A stretch of DNA of 64,000 nt from Hoeflea sp. GTDB taxonomy: Bacteria; Pseudomonadota; Alphaproteobacteria; Rhizobiales; Rhizobiaceae. Below are positions 35,385 to 45,207 of the stretch, piece by piece; the first letter of the stretch is position 1; each line of letters opens with the position of its first letter. Position numbers and translations under genes: made by a program. The stretch covers positions 143,348-207,347 of the forward strand of contig NZ_NVXQ01000009.1 of NCBI RefSeq assembly GCF_002733955.1. Reading direction: 5' to 3'. The notes below the pieces were generated by a model. That model did not search any database and was not told where the DNA came from. It saw nothing but the letters and a program-made list of their open reading frames with translations.

Positions 35385-38366
35385 TCAGAAGAAGCCGCGC
35401 TTCTGCCACCAGCCGGCTTTCTTTGGCTTCTTCTCCTCATCAGGTGCGGTCGATGAGGTCACCACGGGTGCCGTGGCAATCGCTGCGAGATCGGTGCGCG
35501 CGGCGTTGCGGTCGGCAGCCTTGTCTTCGCTCTTCTCTTCGGCTTCAGCCGGTTCCGCTGCGGCAGCCTCGGAGCCGCTGTCGGCCTGTGCATCAGCCTC
35601 GGGTTCGGCAACGGCTTCCGCTTCGGGTTCCGCAGCGGCTGCTGCTGCCGCTTCTTCGGCAGCCTTGTCGGCGGCGATCTGCGCCTTGGTCCGGCGTTTC
35701 TTGCGCGCGGGCTTGGCGGGCTTTTCTTCTTCGGCCGCAGGCGCGTCCTCGGCAGGGGTGGCCTCGGCAGCAGCCGCAACAGGCTCTGACGCGGGTGCGT
35801 CGCCGGATGCATCGGTCTCTGAGGAGGCCTCCTCGGAGGATGCCGCTACCTCGTCTGCCTGTGCTGACTTGTCAGCGGAATCCGATGCGCCGTTCGCATC
35901 TTCTTCGCGATTTCGGCGTCCACCACGTTTGCCACGGCGGCGGCGTTTACCGCGTGGCTGGTCGTCATTCTCGCCATCGGCGGAAGCTTCCGCGCCGTCC
36001 TCATTGGAAGACGTGTCGTCATCGCTCTTGTCGTCCTGACCGGATCCATCGGCGGAAGCGTTGTTTTCGTCGCCATTGCCGTTTTCACCGTCAGACTTGC
36101 GACCGCCACGGCGGCGGCGTCTGCGCCGCTTCTTGCCCTGACCGTCCTCGCGTTCGGAACGCTCATCGCTCTTGGCTTCCGCCGTGTCGTCGGAATCGGT
36201 GGTTTCTTCTTCGATTTCCTCGATGATCTCCGGATCATCGTCATCTTCCGGATAGGCCGGCGTGTTGACGGTGATGTGCTCGATATTGACCGGCGATTCG
36301 ACGGCAGCACCGCGATCGATGGCGAAGTGGTTCGCGCCAACGCTCTCGTCCGCCGAGAAGCTGATCGAAACACCGAAGCGGTTCTCCAGATCGACAACCG
36401 TGTCACGCTTGTGGTTGAGCATGTAAAGCGCCGTCTCGCCGGTGGTGCGCACGATGATGTCGTGGGTGGTGTTCTTGAGCAGATGCTCTTCCACGCCGCG
36501 AAGAACATGCAGTGCCACCGAGGACTGCGACCGGATGTGGCCGTTGCCGCCGCAGGTCGGGCAGATCTGCATGGTGCTTTCCAGCACCGAAGCCCGGATT
36601 CGCTGGCGCGACATTTCCAGAAGGCCGAAATGCGAGATCCGTCCGACCTGAATGCGGGCGCGGTCGTTCTTCAGGCAATCCTTCATCCGCTTTTCAACCG
36701 CCCGGTTGTTGCGGTTTTCTTCCATGTCGATGAAGTCGATGACAATCAGGCCGGCGAGGTCGCGCAGCCGGAGCTGGCGGGCGACTTCGTCCGCTGCTTC
36801 CAGGTTGGTCTGCAGCGCCGTGTCCTCGATCGAGTGCTCTCGGGTCGAACGGCCCGAGTTGACGTCGATGGCGACCAGCGCTTCGGTCTGGTTGATGATG
36901 ATATAGCCGCCCGATTTCAGCGTCACCTGCGGCTGCAGCATGCGGTCGAGCTGGGCTTCGATGCCCGAACGCGCGAAGATCGGATGCAGGTCGCGGTAAG
37001 GCTGAACCACCTTGGCGTGGCTCGGCATCAGCATCTTCATGAAATCCTTGGCTTCGCGGTAGCCTTCTTCGCCCGAGACGACGATTTCAGAAATGTCCTT
37101 GTTGTAAAGGTCGCGGATCGACCGCTTGATCAGGCTGCCTTCTTCGTAGACGAGGCTTGGCGCCGTCGACTTCAGCGTCAGGTTGCGGACATTTTCCCAC
37201 AGCCGCATCAGGTATTCGAAATCGCGCTTGACCTCGACCTTGGTGCGGTTGGCGCCGGCGGTGCGCAGGATGACGCCCATGCCCTTCGGCACTTCCAGTT
37301 CGCGGGCAATCTCCTTGAGACGCTTGCGGTCCGGCAGGTTGGTGATCTTGCGCGAAATGCCGCCGCCTCGTGCGGTGTTCGGCATCAGCACCGAGTAACG
37401 TCCGGCCAGCGACAGGTAGGTCGTCAGCGCGGCACCCTTGTTGCCGCGTTCTTCCTTGACCACCTGGACCAGCAGGATCTGGCGGCGCTTGATGACTTCC
37501 TGGATCCGGTACTGCTTGCGCGGCTTGCGCTGCGAGCGTGTCGGAACTTCTTCCATTGCGTCTTCGGAACCGACCGATTCGACGGAATCGTCGTCCGAGG
37601 CGCTGTCGTCATCATCTTTTTTCGATTTGCGCCTGCGCGGAGCCGCGACCGGTTCCGAGATTTCGTCGGCTTCGACGTCCGCCGCCATTTCGGTCGGCTT
37701 GTCGTCATCGTCATCGTCGTCGTTTGACGTGTCGGTGGTATCAGAACTCGAGTCTGCCGTTTCCGTCGTGCTGTCTTCAGCGCTTTCGGCAGCGGCCGCT
37801 ATCTCGGCAACCGATGCATCATCGGCTGCAGGGCTTTCGGCTTCGTCTTTAGAGCCGGTTTCCTCGACGGCGGCTGCGGCATTCGCATCAGCGTCTTCGG
37901 ATTTTGCCGCGTCGCCGGATTTCTTCCCGCGACGGCTGCGGCGCGGACGTGACTTCGAAGACTTGCCGTCCTCGCTGCCGTCATCCTCGTCTTCCGTCTT
38001 TGCCTTGGAGCGTGCCTTGGCCTTGCTGGGCCCGGCGTCAGCCTCGTCGGCGCTTTCGAAATCAGGATCGTTTTCCGCGTCCTCTGCTTCCGCCTGAAGC
38101 AGCGCCTGCCGATCGGCCAGCGGGATCTGGTAATAGTCGGGGTGGATTTCCGAGAACGCCAGGAAACCGTGGCGGTTGCCGCCGTAATCGACGAATGCCG
38201 CCTGAAGCGAAGGCTCTACGCGGGTCACTTTTGCCAGATAGATATTTCCGCGGAGCTGTTTCTTGTGCTCCGATTCGAAATCGAATTCCTCTATGCGGTT
38301 TCCACGAACGACAACGACGCGGGTCTCCTCGGGATGGGAGGCGTCGATAAGCATTTTTTCTGCCAT
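35385..38366 (-). CDS. rne: Ribonuclease E
   Basis: A 993-residue endonuclease that starts mRNA decay and processes rRNA and tRNA, anchoring the degradosome. The S1 domain at residues 36-80 and 284-330 is interrupted by an acidic, low-complexity insertion at about residues 92-283. The RNase H-like and catalytic parts include AIDVNSGRSTREHSIEDTA and VIDFIDMEENRNNRAVEKRM, holding the Mg-binding Asp. The Zn-link is CPTCGGNGHIRS. The C-terminal 300 residues are disordered, with Arg-rich patches, ending WWQKRGFF. The leader upstream is long, as expected for an autoregulated gene. Confidence 0.96.
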   Translation of the reverse strand: MAEKMLIDASHPEETRVVVVRGNRIEEFDFESEHKKQLRGNIYLAKVTRVEPSLQAAFVDYGGNRHGFLAFSEIHPDYYQIPLADRQALLQAEAEDAENDPDFESADEADAGPSKAKARSKAKTEDEDDGSEDGKSSKSRPRRSRRGKKSGDAAKSEDADANAAAAVEETGSKDEAESPAADDASVAEIAAAAESAEDSTTETADSSSDTTDTSNDDDDDDDKPTEMAADVEADEISEPVAAPRRRKSKKDDDDSASDDDSVESVGSEDAMEEVPTRSQRKPRKQYRIQEVIKRRQILLVQVVKEERGNKGAALTTYLSLAGRYSVLMPNTARGGGISRKITNLPDRKRLKEIARELEVPKGMGVILRTAGANRTKVEVKRDFEYLMRLWENVRNLTLKSTAPSLVYEEGSLIKRSIRDLYNKDISEIVVSGEEGYREAKDFMKMLMPSHAKVVQPYRDLHPIFARSGIEAQLDRMLQPQVTLKSGGYIIINQTEALVAIDVNSGRSTREHSIEDTALQTNLEAADEVARQLRLRDLAGLIVIDFIDMEENRNNRAVEKRMKDCLKNDRARIQVGRISHFGLLEMSRQRIRASVLESTMQICPTCGGNGHIRSQSSVALHVLRGVEEHLLKNTTHDIIVRTTGETALYMLNHKRDTVVDLENRFGVSISFSADESVGANHFAIDRGAAVESPVNIEHITVNTPAYPEDDDDPEIIEEIEEETTDSDDTAEAKSDERSEREDGQGKKRRRRRRRGGRKSDGENGNGDENNASADGSGQDDKSDDDTSSNEDGAEASADGENDDQPRGKRRRRGKRGGRRNREEDANGASDSADKSAQADEVAASSEEASSETDASGDAPASEPVAAAAEATPAEDAPAAEEEKPAKPARKKRRTKAQIAADKAAEEAAAAAAAEPEAEAVAEPEADAQADSGSEAAAAEPAEAEEKSEDKAADRNAARTDLAAIATAPVVTSSTAPDEEKKPKKAGWWQKRGFF

Positions 38367-39177
38367 TGAATGTAAGCTCCTCGGCGCGTCCTCGAGGTCT
38401 GACTCCGCCGCGCCGAATGTCGGGGCAGGGGATGGTCAGCACAAAGTGCGCCGGATGATAGATATTCCGGACGTCGGCATGGAGCAGTGGTCAGGGCTGA
38501 AACCGGGGTGTTTGACACCCGGGGCCTGTTCACACTTTGGGAGATCCGCATTTGCACCATAAAAGCCGGCCGAAAATTCATTTGCGTATAGTCCTTGCGG
38601 ACCGATGAAAGCCCCTTGCAGAGGCGTGCGACGACAATGGTCGCGAAGGTTGTGGCAGGAGTCCTCGCCTGCCGGGTTTAATCACTATCGTGGCCTGGGA
38701 TGCCGTCTAAAGCTGACTAGCCTCGCCGCACCTTCGGCCATATTGCCTGGCAGGAGCAGTCAGATTGGGTTCCCGACTTGGAAACTATGAGCTGGCCGCT
38801 CCGGGGAAGGATTTTATTCGACGACGGACGATCCGCACTCCTGGCGCCTTGGGCCTGTTACAGGCGGCGGCCGGAAGGGTGACAGTTCTATCCCGTCAAT
38901 ATACTTACCCAATGAAAGCTTTTATGGGCTGTTTAGCGATCTGGCAACTGAAAACATCTAGCGGTCCGGTTGTCCAAGCCTGCGAGTTTACGCAACCCGG
39001 GTTCGGGTAAGGATTCGATCGCCATATTTATGGTGAACCAATGCTTAACCCGATTGCGCGATGCTGGTTGGGAGCTCTCGAGCCGAATCGTGCCATTGTG
39101 TTGACGCTGTTTGCCGATACTGACTGAGATTTGAGGGCGCTTGAGAGGCGGCAGGGCCAGAGGCTGGATACAGACCA
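38367..39177. other. Long divergent region between rne and the amidase gene
   Basis: An 811-bp region with no supported gene. On the rne side it holds two small inverted repeats: GGGTGT/ACACCC near 38506-38521 with a three-base loop, and GGCAGG/CCTGCC at 38654-38659 and 38668-38673. On the amidase side a CtrA-like box lies at 39034-39049. The rne leader could be several hundred bases, as in enterobacteria where RNase E binds its own 5' UTR; that comparison is inference. Confidence 0.5.
39034..39049 (+). promoter_or_regulatory. CtrA-like box upstream of the amidase
   Basis: TGAACCAATGCTTAAC matches TTAA-N7-TTAAC with one mismatch, and carries the AACCAAT core often seen in CtrA sites. It lies 130 bp upstream of the amidase start. 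Assignment rests on the pattern alone. Confidence 0.35.
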
Positions 39178-40437
39178 ATGCGACGAAATGCAAAACGAGG
39201 GCAGGTTGAAACGCGCGGAGGCCGCAGCCTCCTGCGGACAATCGCCGGTTTCGCAGCTGGTGCGCTTGCCCTGTTGGGGGCAACAGCATTCGCTCCTGCC
39301 GCAGATGCGGAGGATGCAGCTTCTTCTCCCCATGTTGCCATCGCCGCAAGGCTTGCCGGTGACGAGAGCCGCGTCCGGCTGGTGCTTGATTTCGAACGTG
39401 AGCCTGACTTCGAGCTGCACTATCTCGAAAACCCTTATCGCGCAGTAATTGACCTGCCGGAGACGGTCTTCGCCTTTCCCGAAGGCTCGTTGCAACAGCG
39501 CGGACTGGTCAAATCCATCCGGTACGGCAATTCCGGCAACGCCCGGGCGCGCATGGTCTTCGAATTTGCAGCGCCTGTGAAAATGGAACTGGCCGAAGCC
39601 GGCACGGAAGCCGAAGGCGCAATCCACCGAATGGTGTTTGACATCACCATCATCGAACAGGAGGATTTTTCCGCCGAGGTTTCGACATCGGATTGGCCGG
39701 AATTCGTGGATGAGGACCGCGCAGAAGCGGCAACGCCTCCGGGCGACACCCTGAAAATTGTGGTCGATGCTGGTCATGGCGGCATTGATGGAGGCGCTGA
39801 GGGCCCCGCCGGCTCAATGGAAAAGGATATCACCCTGGCCTTTGCCGAATCCCTCAAAGCGGCCCTGGAGGAAAAGGACGGCATCCGGGTGGCCATGACC
39901 CGGACCGATGACAGTTTCCTGTCTCTGTCCGCGCGGGTGCGCCGTGCCCGCGACGAGGCTGCGGATCTTCTCATTTCGCTGCACGCTGATTCGATTGCCG
40001 TGCGGTCGCTGCGCGGTGCGACGGTCTACACGCTTTCGGACAAGGCGTCCGATGCGGTGGCGCAATCGCTGGTGGATCAGGAAAACCGTGAGGATGCGAT
40101 TGTCGGCGCCAGCCTCGAAAACGCGCCTGAAGACATTGCGGCTATCCTCGTGGATCTGGCCCGCACGGAAACCCGGGTTTTCTCCGCAGGTCTGGCGCAA
40201 CAGGTGATCACATCTTTCGAAGGTCAGGTCAGGCTGATCAACAACCCGCTGCGTCATGCCGGTTTCCGGGTGTTGCAGGCCCCCGATGTCCCCTCCGTCC
40301 TGGTCGAGATGGGATATCTGTCCAATCGCGAAGACGAAAAACTGCTCAATGACGAAGAGTGGCGAGAAAACACGGCGCAATTGCTCGCCCAATCTGTCGA
40401 GAATTACCGCGAAACGATCTTGGCGGGCAGGCGATGA
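39178..40437 (+). CDS. amiC: N-acetylmuramoyl-L-alanine amidase (AmiC-type)
   Basis: A 419-residue periplasmic amidase that cuts the peptide from glycan strands to separate daughter cells. After a basic N terminus and signal peptide (LLRTIAGFAAGALALLGATA) comes an AMIN domain with VRLVLDFEREPDFELHYLENPYRAVIDLPE. The Amidase_3 domain starts IVVDAGHGGIDGGAEG (zinc His), continues LLISLHADSIAV, and ends VLVEMGYLSNREDEKLL with the catalytic Glu. The gene precedes mrcA by 316 bp on the same strand. Confidence 0.95.
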   Translation: MRRNAKRGQVETRGGRSLLRTIAGFAAGALALLGATAFAPAADAEDAASSPHVAIAARLAGDESRVRLVLDFEREPDFELHYLENPYRAVIDLPETVFAFPEGSLQQRGLVKSIRYGNSGNARARMVFEFAAPVKMELAEAGTEAEGAIHRMVFDITIIEQEDFSAEVSTSDWPEFVDEDRAEAATPPGDTLKIVVDAGHGGIDGGAEGPAGSMEKDITLAFAESLKAALEEKDGIRVAMTRTDDSFLSLSARVRRARDEAADLLISLHADSIAVRSLRGATVYTLSDKASDAVAQSLVDQENREDAIVGASLENAPEDIAAILVDLARTETRVFSAGLAQQVITSFEGQVRLINNPLRHAGFRVLQAPDVPSVLVEMGYLSNREDEKLLNDEEWRENTAQLLAQSVENYRETILAGRR

Positions 40438-40753
40438 TGACCGATAAGGCAGATAATGATTCTGGCCGACGCTGCGGGTGTGACACAAGGCTGCCAGCTC
40501 GATCGGTAACGGCAAGCACGGCTGCGCGCTGCAATGCGCGGGGCGCGAGTTCGGTAGCGTATTTGCGTCGAGGGTTTCGGGTGTTGGAAAACCAAGGGGT
40601 TGCAGCGCTTTTCCTGCGGTGTGCACCTGGGGTAAATGCGTCCGCGCCCTATTTTATTCACATTGTCCGGGCTAACCGGGCGCAAGACATGATCGGCCAT
40701 GACCTTGGCGTCTGCCAGGCGGGTCAAAAAGAAAAACAAACGGTAGCTGGCTG
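40438..40753. other. Intergenic region amiC / mrcA
   Basis: A 316-bp gap with no supported gene. I see no terminator or repeat; the short open frames on either strand lack ribosome binding sites and familiar sequence. A promoter for mrcA may lie here, since the gap is larger than usual within an operon. Confidence 0.4.
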
Positions 40754-43204
40754 ATGATACGACTGATTGGATATTTTTTCGGGATCGGGACCGTGCTGTT
40801 TCTGATGGTTGCAGCAGGCGTTGCCTGGTACATCGGAGATATCTCGAAGGATCTTCCCGATTACGAAGTGCTCAACAGCTACGAGCCGCCGGTGACCACC
40901 CGCGTGCATTCGGCCTCCGGCGAGCTGATGGCTGAATATGCCCGCCAGCGCCGTCTTTTCCTTCCCATCCAGGCCATCCCGGACCGGGTCAAGGCAGCGT
41001 TTCTGTCCGCCGAAGACAAGAATTTCTATTCCCACCCTGGCGTCGATCCCGTGGGTCTTACCCGTGCTGTGATCAACAATATCCGCACCGGCGCACGGCA
41101 GGGGGCATCGACGATAACCCAGCAGGTGGCTAAGAACTTCCTTCTGACGTCCGATCAGACTTATGAGCGCAAGATCAAGGAAGCGATCCTGTCGTTCCGT
41201 ATCGAGCAGGCCTATTCCAAGGACCGCATTCTCGAACTCTATCTCAACGAGATCTTCTTCGGCATGAACGCCTATGGCATCGCCGGGGCGGCGCTGACCT
41301 ATTTCAACAAGTCGGTCAACGAGCTGAGCATCTCTGAAACCGCCTACCTCGCAGCCCTTCCAAAGGCGCCGGCCAATTACCACCCGTTCCGTCACCCCGA
41401 GCGCGCGATCGAGCGCCGCAATTGGGTGGTCGACCGCATGGTGGAAAATGGCTATGTCCGCGCCGCCGACGGGGCCGAGGCGAAGCAGGAGCCGTTGGGT
41501 GTGACCCCGCGCAAGACCGGCTCTTACCTGTTTGCATCGGAGTATTTCGCTGAAGAGGTGCGCCGCGAGCTGATCGGCCGCTATGGCAATGATGCGCTGT
41601 ATGAAGGTGGCTTGTCGGTCCGCACCACGCTCGATCCGCGGCTTCAGGTGATCGCCCGCAAGGCCTTGCAAAAAGGCCTGATGAATTATGACGAGCGCCG
41701 CGGCTTCCGCGGGCCCGTGACACGCATCGACACATCTGGCGACTGGGGCACACCGCTCAGTGAGATAGATCCGCTGCGGGACGTGCCGGAATGGAAGCTG
41801 GCCGTCGTGCTGTCGGCGTCCGACGACGCGGTCGAGGTTGGTTTGCGTCCGGGCCGGGAAGTTTCCGGCGCGGTTGCAGAAGAGCGCCCGACCGGCACGA
41901 TCCTGGCCGAAGACATGAAATGGGCATTCCGCGTCAATCTGGACGGAGAAAGAGCCCGAAACGTCAAGAAGGCTTCCGAGGTTCTGACTCCGGGCGATGT
42001 TGTCTATGTAGAACCCTACGACAAGGACGGCACGCAAGGCCTGCGCCTGAGACAGCCGCCGAAAATCCAGGGCGCGCTGGTGGCGATGGATCCGCATACC
42101 GGTCGCGTGCTTGCCATGGTCGGCGGGTTCTCCTTTGCACAGTCCGAGTTCAACCGCGCAACCCAGGCCGAACGCCAGCCCGGATCGGCTTTCAAGCCTT
42201 TCGTTTACGCGGCGGCTCTCGACAATGGTTACACGCCCGCCTCAGTGGTGCTTGATGCGCCGATCGAAATTGTTTCCGGTGGCGAACTCTGGAAGCCGAA
42301 GAACTACGGTGGCGGATCGGCCGGGCCTTCAACGCTGCGGCTCGGAATCGAACGCTCGCGTAACCTGATGACAGTCCGGCTTGCCCAGGACATGGGCATG
42401 AACCTGGTGGCGGAATATGCCGAGCGGTTCGGTGTCTATGACGACATGCTGCCGGTGTTGGCGATGTCGCTCGGCTCCGGCGAAACCACGGTAATGCGGA
42501 TGGCCTCGGCCTATTCGGTGCTCGCCAATGGCGGCAAGCAGATCAAGCCGTCGCTGATCGACCGCATCCAGGACCGTTACGGCAAGACCATCTTCAAGCA
42601 TGAAGAGCGCTCCTGCGATGCCTGCATCGCCACCGCATGGCTGTCGCAGGAAGAACCCGAAGTGGTCGACACCCGCGAGCAGGTTCTCGATCCGATGACC
42701 GCCTACCAGATCACTTCGATGATGGAAGGCGTGGTCACCCGAGGAACCGCAGCCGGCAAGATCAAGCTCGATCGCCCGACCGCCGGCAAGACCGGCACCA
42801 CCAACGAGGAAAAGGACGCCTGGTTCATGGGCTATACCGCCGACCTCGTGGCCGGCGTCTTCATCGGCTTTGACAATCCGACGCCCATGGGCCGCGGCTC
42901 CACCGGCGGCGCGCTGGCAGCCCCCGTGTTCAACGAGTTCATGCAGGGCGCGCTCGAGGGCACGCGCCCGGCTGATTTCCGCGTTCCGCAGGGCATGAAG
43001 CTGATTGCGATCAACCGCAAGACCGGCATGCAGGCCTTTGAAGGCGAGGGCGACGTGATCATGGAAGCCTTCAAGCCCGGCACCGGACCTTCGGACGTCT
43101 ATTCGGTCATCGGTCTTGAGGAGTTCGCCACCGGCGACGCCATCACCACGATTTCGCCGCAGGCCAACCAGGCCGTCAACAATGGTGTCGGCGGGCTTTA
43201 TTGA
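40754..43204 (+). CDS. mrcA: Penicillin-binding protein 1A
   Basis: An 816-residue class A penicillin-binding protein that polymerises and cross-links peptidoglycan. An N-terminal membrane anchor (LIGYFFGIGTVLFLMVAAG) precedes the transglycosylase domain with SAEDKNFYSHPGVDPVG, GASTITQQVAKNFLL and the YLNEIFFG motif. The transpeptidase domain has the Ser motif PGSAFKPFVYAAAL, and KTGTTNEEKDAWFMGYT. The C-terminal GSTGGALAAPVFNEFM is also typical. The region between the two domains includes an OB-like insertion of about 100 residues (VPEWKLAVVLSASDDAVEVGL). Confidence 0.96.
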   Translation: MIRLIGYFFGIGTVLFLMVAAGVAWYIGDISKDLPDYEVLNSYEPPVTTRVHSASGELMAEYARQRRLFLPIQAIPDRVKAAFLSAEDKNFYSHPGVDPVGLTRAVINNIRTGARQGASTITQQVAKNFLLTSDQTYERKIKEAILSFRIEQAYSKDRILELYLNEIFFGMNAYGIAGAALTYFNKSVNELSISETAYLAALPKAPANYHPFRHPERAIERRNWVVDRMVENGYVRAADGAEAKQEPLGVTPRKTGSYLFASEYFAEEVRRELIGRYGNDALYEGGLSVRTTLDPRLQVIARKALQKGLMNYDERRGFRGPVTRIDTSGDWGTPLSEIDPLRDVPEWKLAVVLSASDDAVEVGLRPGREVSGAVAEERPTGTILAEDMKWAFRVNLDGERARNVKKASEVLTPGDVVYVEPYDKDGTQGLRLRQPPKIQGALVAMDPHTGRVLAMVGGFSFAQSEFNRATQAERQPGSAFKPFVYAAALDNGYTPASVVLDAPIEIVSGGELWKPKNYGGGSAGPSTLRLGIERSRNLMTVRLAQDMGMNLVAEYAERFGVYDDMLPVLAMSLGSGETTVMRMASAYSVLANGGKQIKPSLIDRIQDRYGKTIFKHEERSCDACIATAWLSQEEPEVVDTREQVLDPMTAYQITSMMEGVVTRGTAAGKIKLDRPTAGKTGTTNEEKDAWFMGYTADLVAGVFIGFDNPTPMGRGSTGGALAAPVFNEFMQGALEGTRPADFRVPQGMKLIAINRKTGMQAFEGEGDVIMEAFKPGTGPSDVYSVIGLEEFATGDAITTISPQANQAVNNGVGGLY

Positions 43205-43218
43205 CGCACCAAAAATTC

Positions 43219-43233
43219 GGCGTCTTTGACGCC
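43219..43233 (+). terminator. Weak terminator after mrcA
   Basis: A 6-bp stem, GGCGTC and GACGCC, with a three-base loop, followed by TTTAC. It is 15 bases after the mrcA stop. The short stem makes this a weak or partial terminator at best. Confidence 0.4.
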
Positions 43234-43314
43234 TTTACATCACGCGGAGTGGAACTTATGGTCCGCCCGCTTCGGCAAGAAATTTGCCTGATAACATGAC
43301 GGAACCAGAGATCC

Positions 43315-44443
43315 ATGCGCGCAGAAACCCAGGTCGTTGTCGACGAAATCAAGCAGGCCATAAGCCTGCTGAGGAGGCATCTTTGACTGGGAACCTGCTC
43401 AAAAACGTCTCGAATGGCTGAACGCCAAGGCTGAAGACCCGTCGATCTGGGATGACGCGCAGGAAGCTCAGAAGCTGATGCGTGAACGCCAGCAACTCGA
43501 TGATTCCATCAATGGCCTTAAACGTCTGGAAAGCCAGCTGTCCGACAACCTCGAACTCATCGAGATGGGCGAGGAAGAAGGCGACAGCGGCATCGTCAGC
43601 GAGGCGGAATCAGCCCTCAAGGAACTTCGCACCGAAGTCACCCGCCAGCAGATCGAATCGCTCCTTTCGGGCGAAGCCGACAGCAACGACACCTATCTCG
43701 AAGTTCATTCCGGCGCCGGCGGTACCGAAAGCCAGGACTGGGCCAACATGCTGTTGCGCATGTACACCCGCTGGGCCGAACAGCACGGGATGAAGGTCGA
43801 GCTTCTCGAAATCCATGATGGCGAAGAAGCCGGCATCAAGTCGGCCACGCTGTTGGTCAAGGGACACAATGCCTATGGCTGGCTGAAGACGGAATCAGGC
43901 GTTCATCGCCTGGTCCGGATTTCGCCCTATGACAGCCAGGCGCGTCGTCACACCTCGTTCTCGAGCATCTGGACCTATCCGGTGATCGATGATTCGATTG
44001 ATGTCGACATCAACGAGAGCGATTGCCGCATCGATACCTACCGCGCATCAGGCGCCGGCGGCCAGCACGTCAACACCACCGACTCGGCGGTTCGCATCAC
44101 CCATAACCCGACCGGGATTGTGGTGCAGTGCCAGCAGGAACGCTCGCAGCATAAGAACCGCGCCAAGGCCTGGGACATGCTTCGCGCGCGGATCTACGAG
44201 GCGGAGCTGCAAAAGCGCGAGGAAGCGGCCAACGCCGAAGCGGCTTCAAAGACCGATATCGGCTGGGGTCACCAGATCCGGTCCTACGTCCTGCAGCCAT
44301 ACCAGCTGGTCAAGGACCTGCGCACCGGAACAGAGAGCACCAACCCGCAAGGCGTGCTGGATGGCGACCTCGACGAGTTCATGGAAGCAGCCCTAGCTCA
44401 GCGCGTTTACGGCGGTGGCGAGGACGTCGCCGACATCGATTGA
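43315..44443 (+). CDS. prfB: Peptide chain release factor 2, with programmed +1 frameshift
   Basis: RF2 releases peptides at UGA and UAA. The ATG at 43315 opens a 23-codon frame ending in CTT TGA at 43381-43386; the ribosome slips +1 at CTT, skipping one T at 43384, and continues GAC TGG GAA from 43385. The full protein is 375 residues. The GGQ motif is in [18 protein letters not shown] near residue 245. The stop-codon recognition site reads SPY in [17 protein letters not shown], where E. coli has SPF. It is read-through controlled: low RF2 slows reading of the UGA and favours the shift, raising RF2. Confidence 0.96.
43372..43387 (+). promoter_or_regulatory. prfB frameshift signal
   Basis: AGGAGG at 43372-43377 sits three bases before CTT TGA C, the same spacing as in E. 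coli prfB (AGGGGG TAT CTT TGA C). The internal Shine-Dalgarno pairs with 16S rRNA and promotes +1 slippage on CUU. All elements are intact. Confidence 0.93.
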
Positions 44444-44490
44444 TCGTACCGGCAGGCATCGAGCCCTGGTGACTGCGGCGAGTAACGTGT

Positions 44491-45111
44491 TTAGCGGGTC
44501 AGCGCCGAGCGGATCAGGCTGAAACCTGCCAGGGCGAACAGCCCCGCGGCGACGCCTTCAATCCATCGTCTCGATTTTCGATAACCGGCCATGAAGCCGG
44601 GAAGCGAGAACGTCAGCGCATAGCCCGCATAATTCGCAAATCCAAGTCCGGCGCAGATCAATGTGGCAGCGGCCACAGCATGGACGTCTGTTTCTTGTCC
44701 CAAACCCATGGACAGGGCAGCCATCCAGGCCACGACCGCCTTCGGGTTCGACAGGTTGAGCAGCAATCCTCGCCAGAACCATCCGCCCTTGTGCGCGCCG
44801 GTTGCAGTTTGGTCCATCTTCCGTGCCGCGGATCTGCCCGATTGAACTGCCAGCCAGACCAGATAGGCACCGCCAAAAAGCTTGAGAAGCGTGAGCAGGG
44901 TGGTGGTGCCCTGTACCACGACACCAAGTCCCGTTGCGGCAATCAAACCCCAGAACGCCAGCCCGACCGACAGACCGAGCCCGAACAGCAATCCGGCCGA
45001 ACGGCCCGAATGCATTGCGACTGTCGCAAGGGCGAGGTTTGCGGGGCCGGGCGATACGGTGACAATGAAAAAGGCAGCTGCAATGGTCAGATAGCTGTTC
45101 AGATGTTCCAT
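44491..45111 (-). CDS. LysE family amino-acid exporter
   Basis: A 206-residue membrane protein with six hydrophobic segments. The N-terminal IAAAFFIVTVSPGPANLALATVAMHSGRSAG contains the SPGPA motif of the RhtB/LysE family, and KAVVAWMAALSMGLG near residue 128 is another family feature. Members export amino acids, homoserine or threonine derivatives; the substrate is unknown. It converges on prfB with a 47-bp gap. Confidence 0.93.
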   Translation of the reverse strand: MEHLNSYLTIAAAFFIVTVSPGPANLALATVAMHSGRSAGLLFGLGLSVGLAFWGLIAATGLGVVVQGTTTLLTLLKLFGGAYLVWLAVQSGRSAARKMDQTATGAHKGGWFWRGLLLNLSNPKAVVAWMAALSMGLGQETDVHAVAAATLICAGLGFANYAGYALTFSLPGFMAGYRKSRRWIEGVAAGLFALAGFSLIRSALTR

Positions 45112-45207
45112 TTCGGCCTCCCGCGCCGCGGCTCCGGATCCGCTGGGAAATGCCGCTCAGGTCCCGCGATCATCGTCCCTTAAACATAGCATCGAGGCGT
45201 CACGGCC

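Noticed and set aside
43384-43386. In-frame TGA near the start of prfB as a nonsense mutation
   Set aside because: The surrounding AGGAGG and CTT TGA C are the standard programmed frameshift signal.
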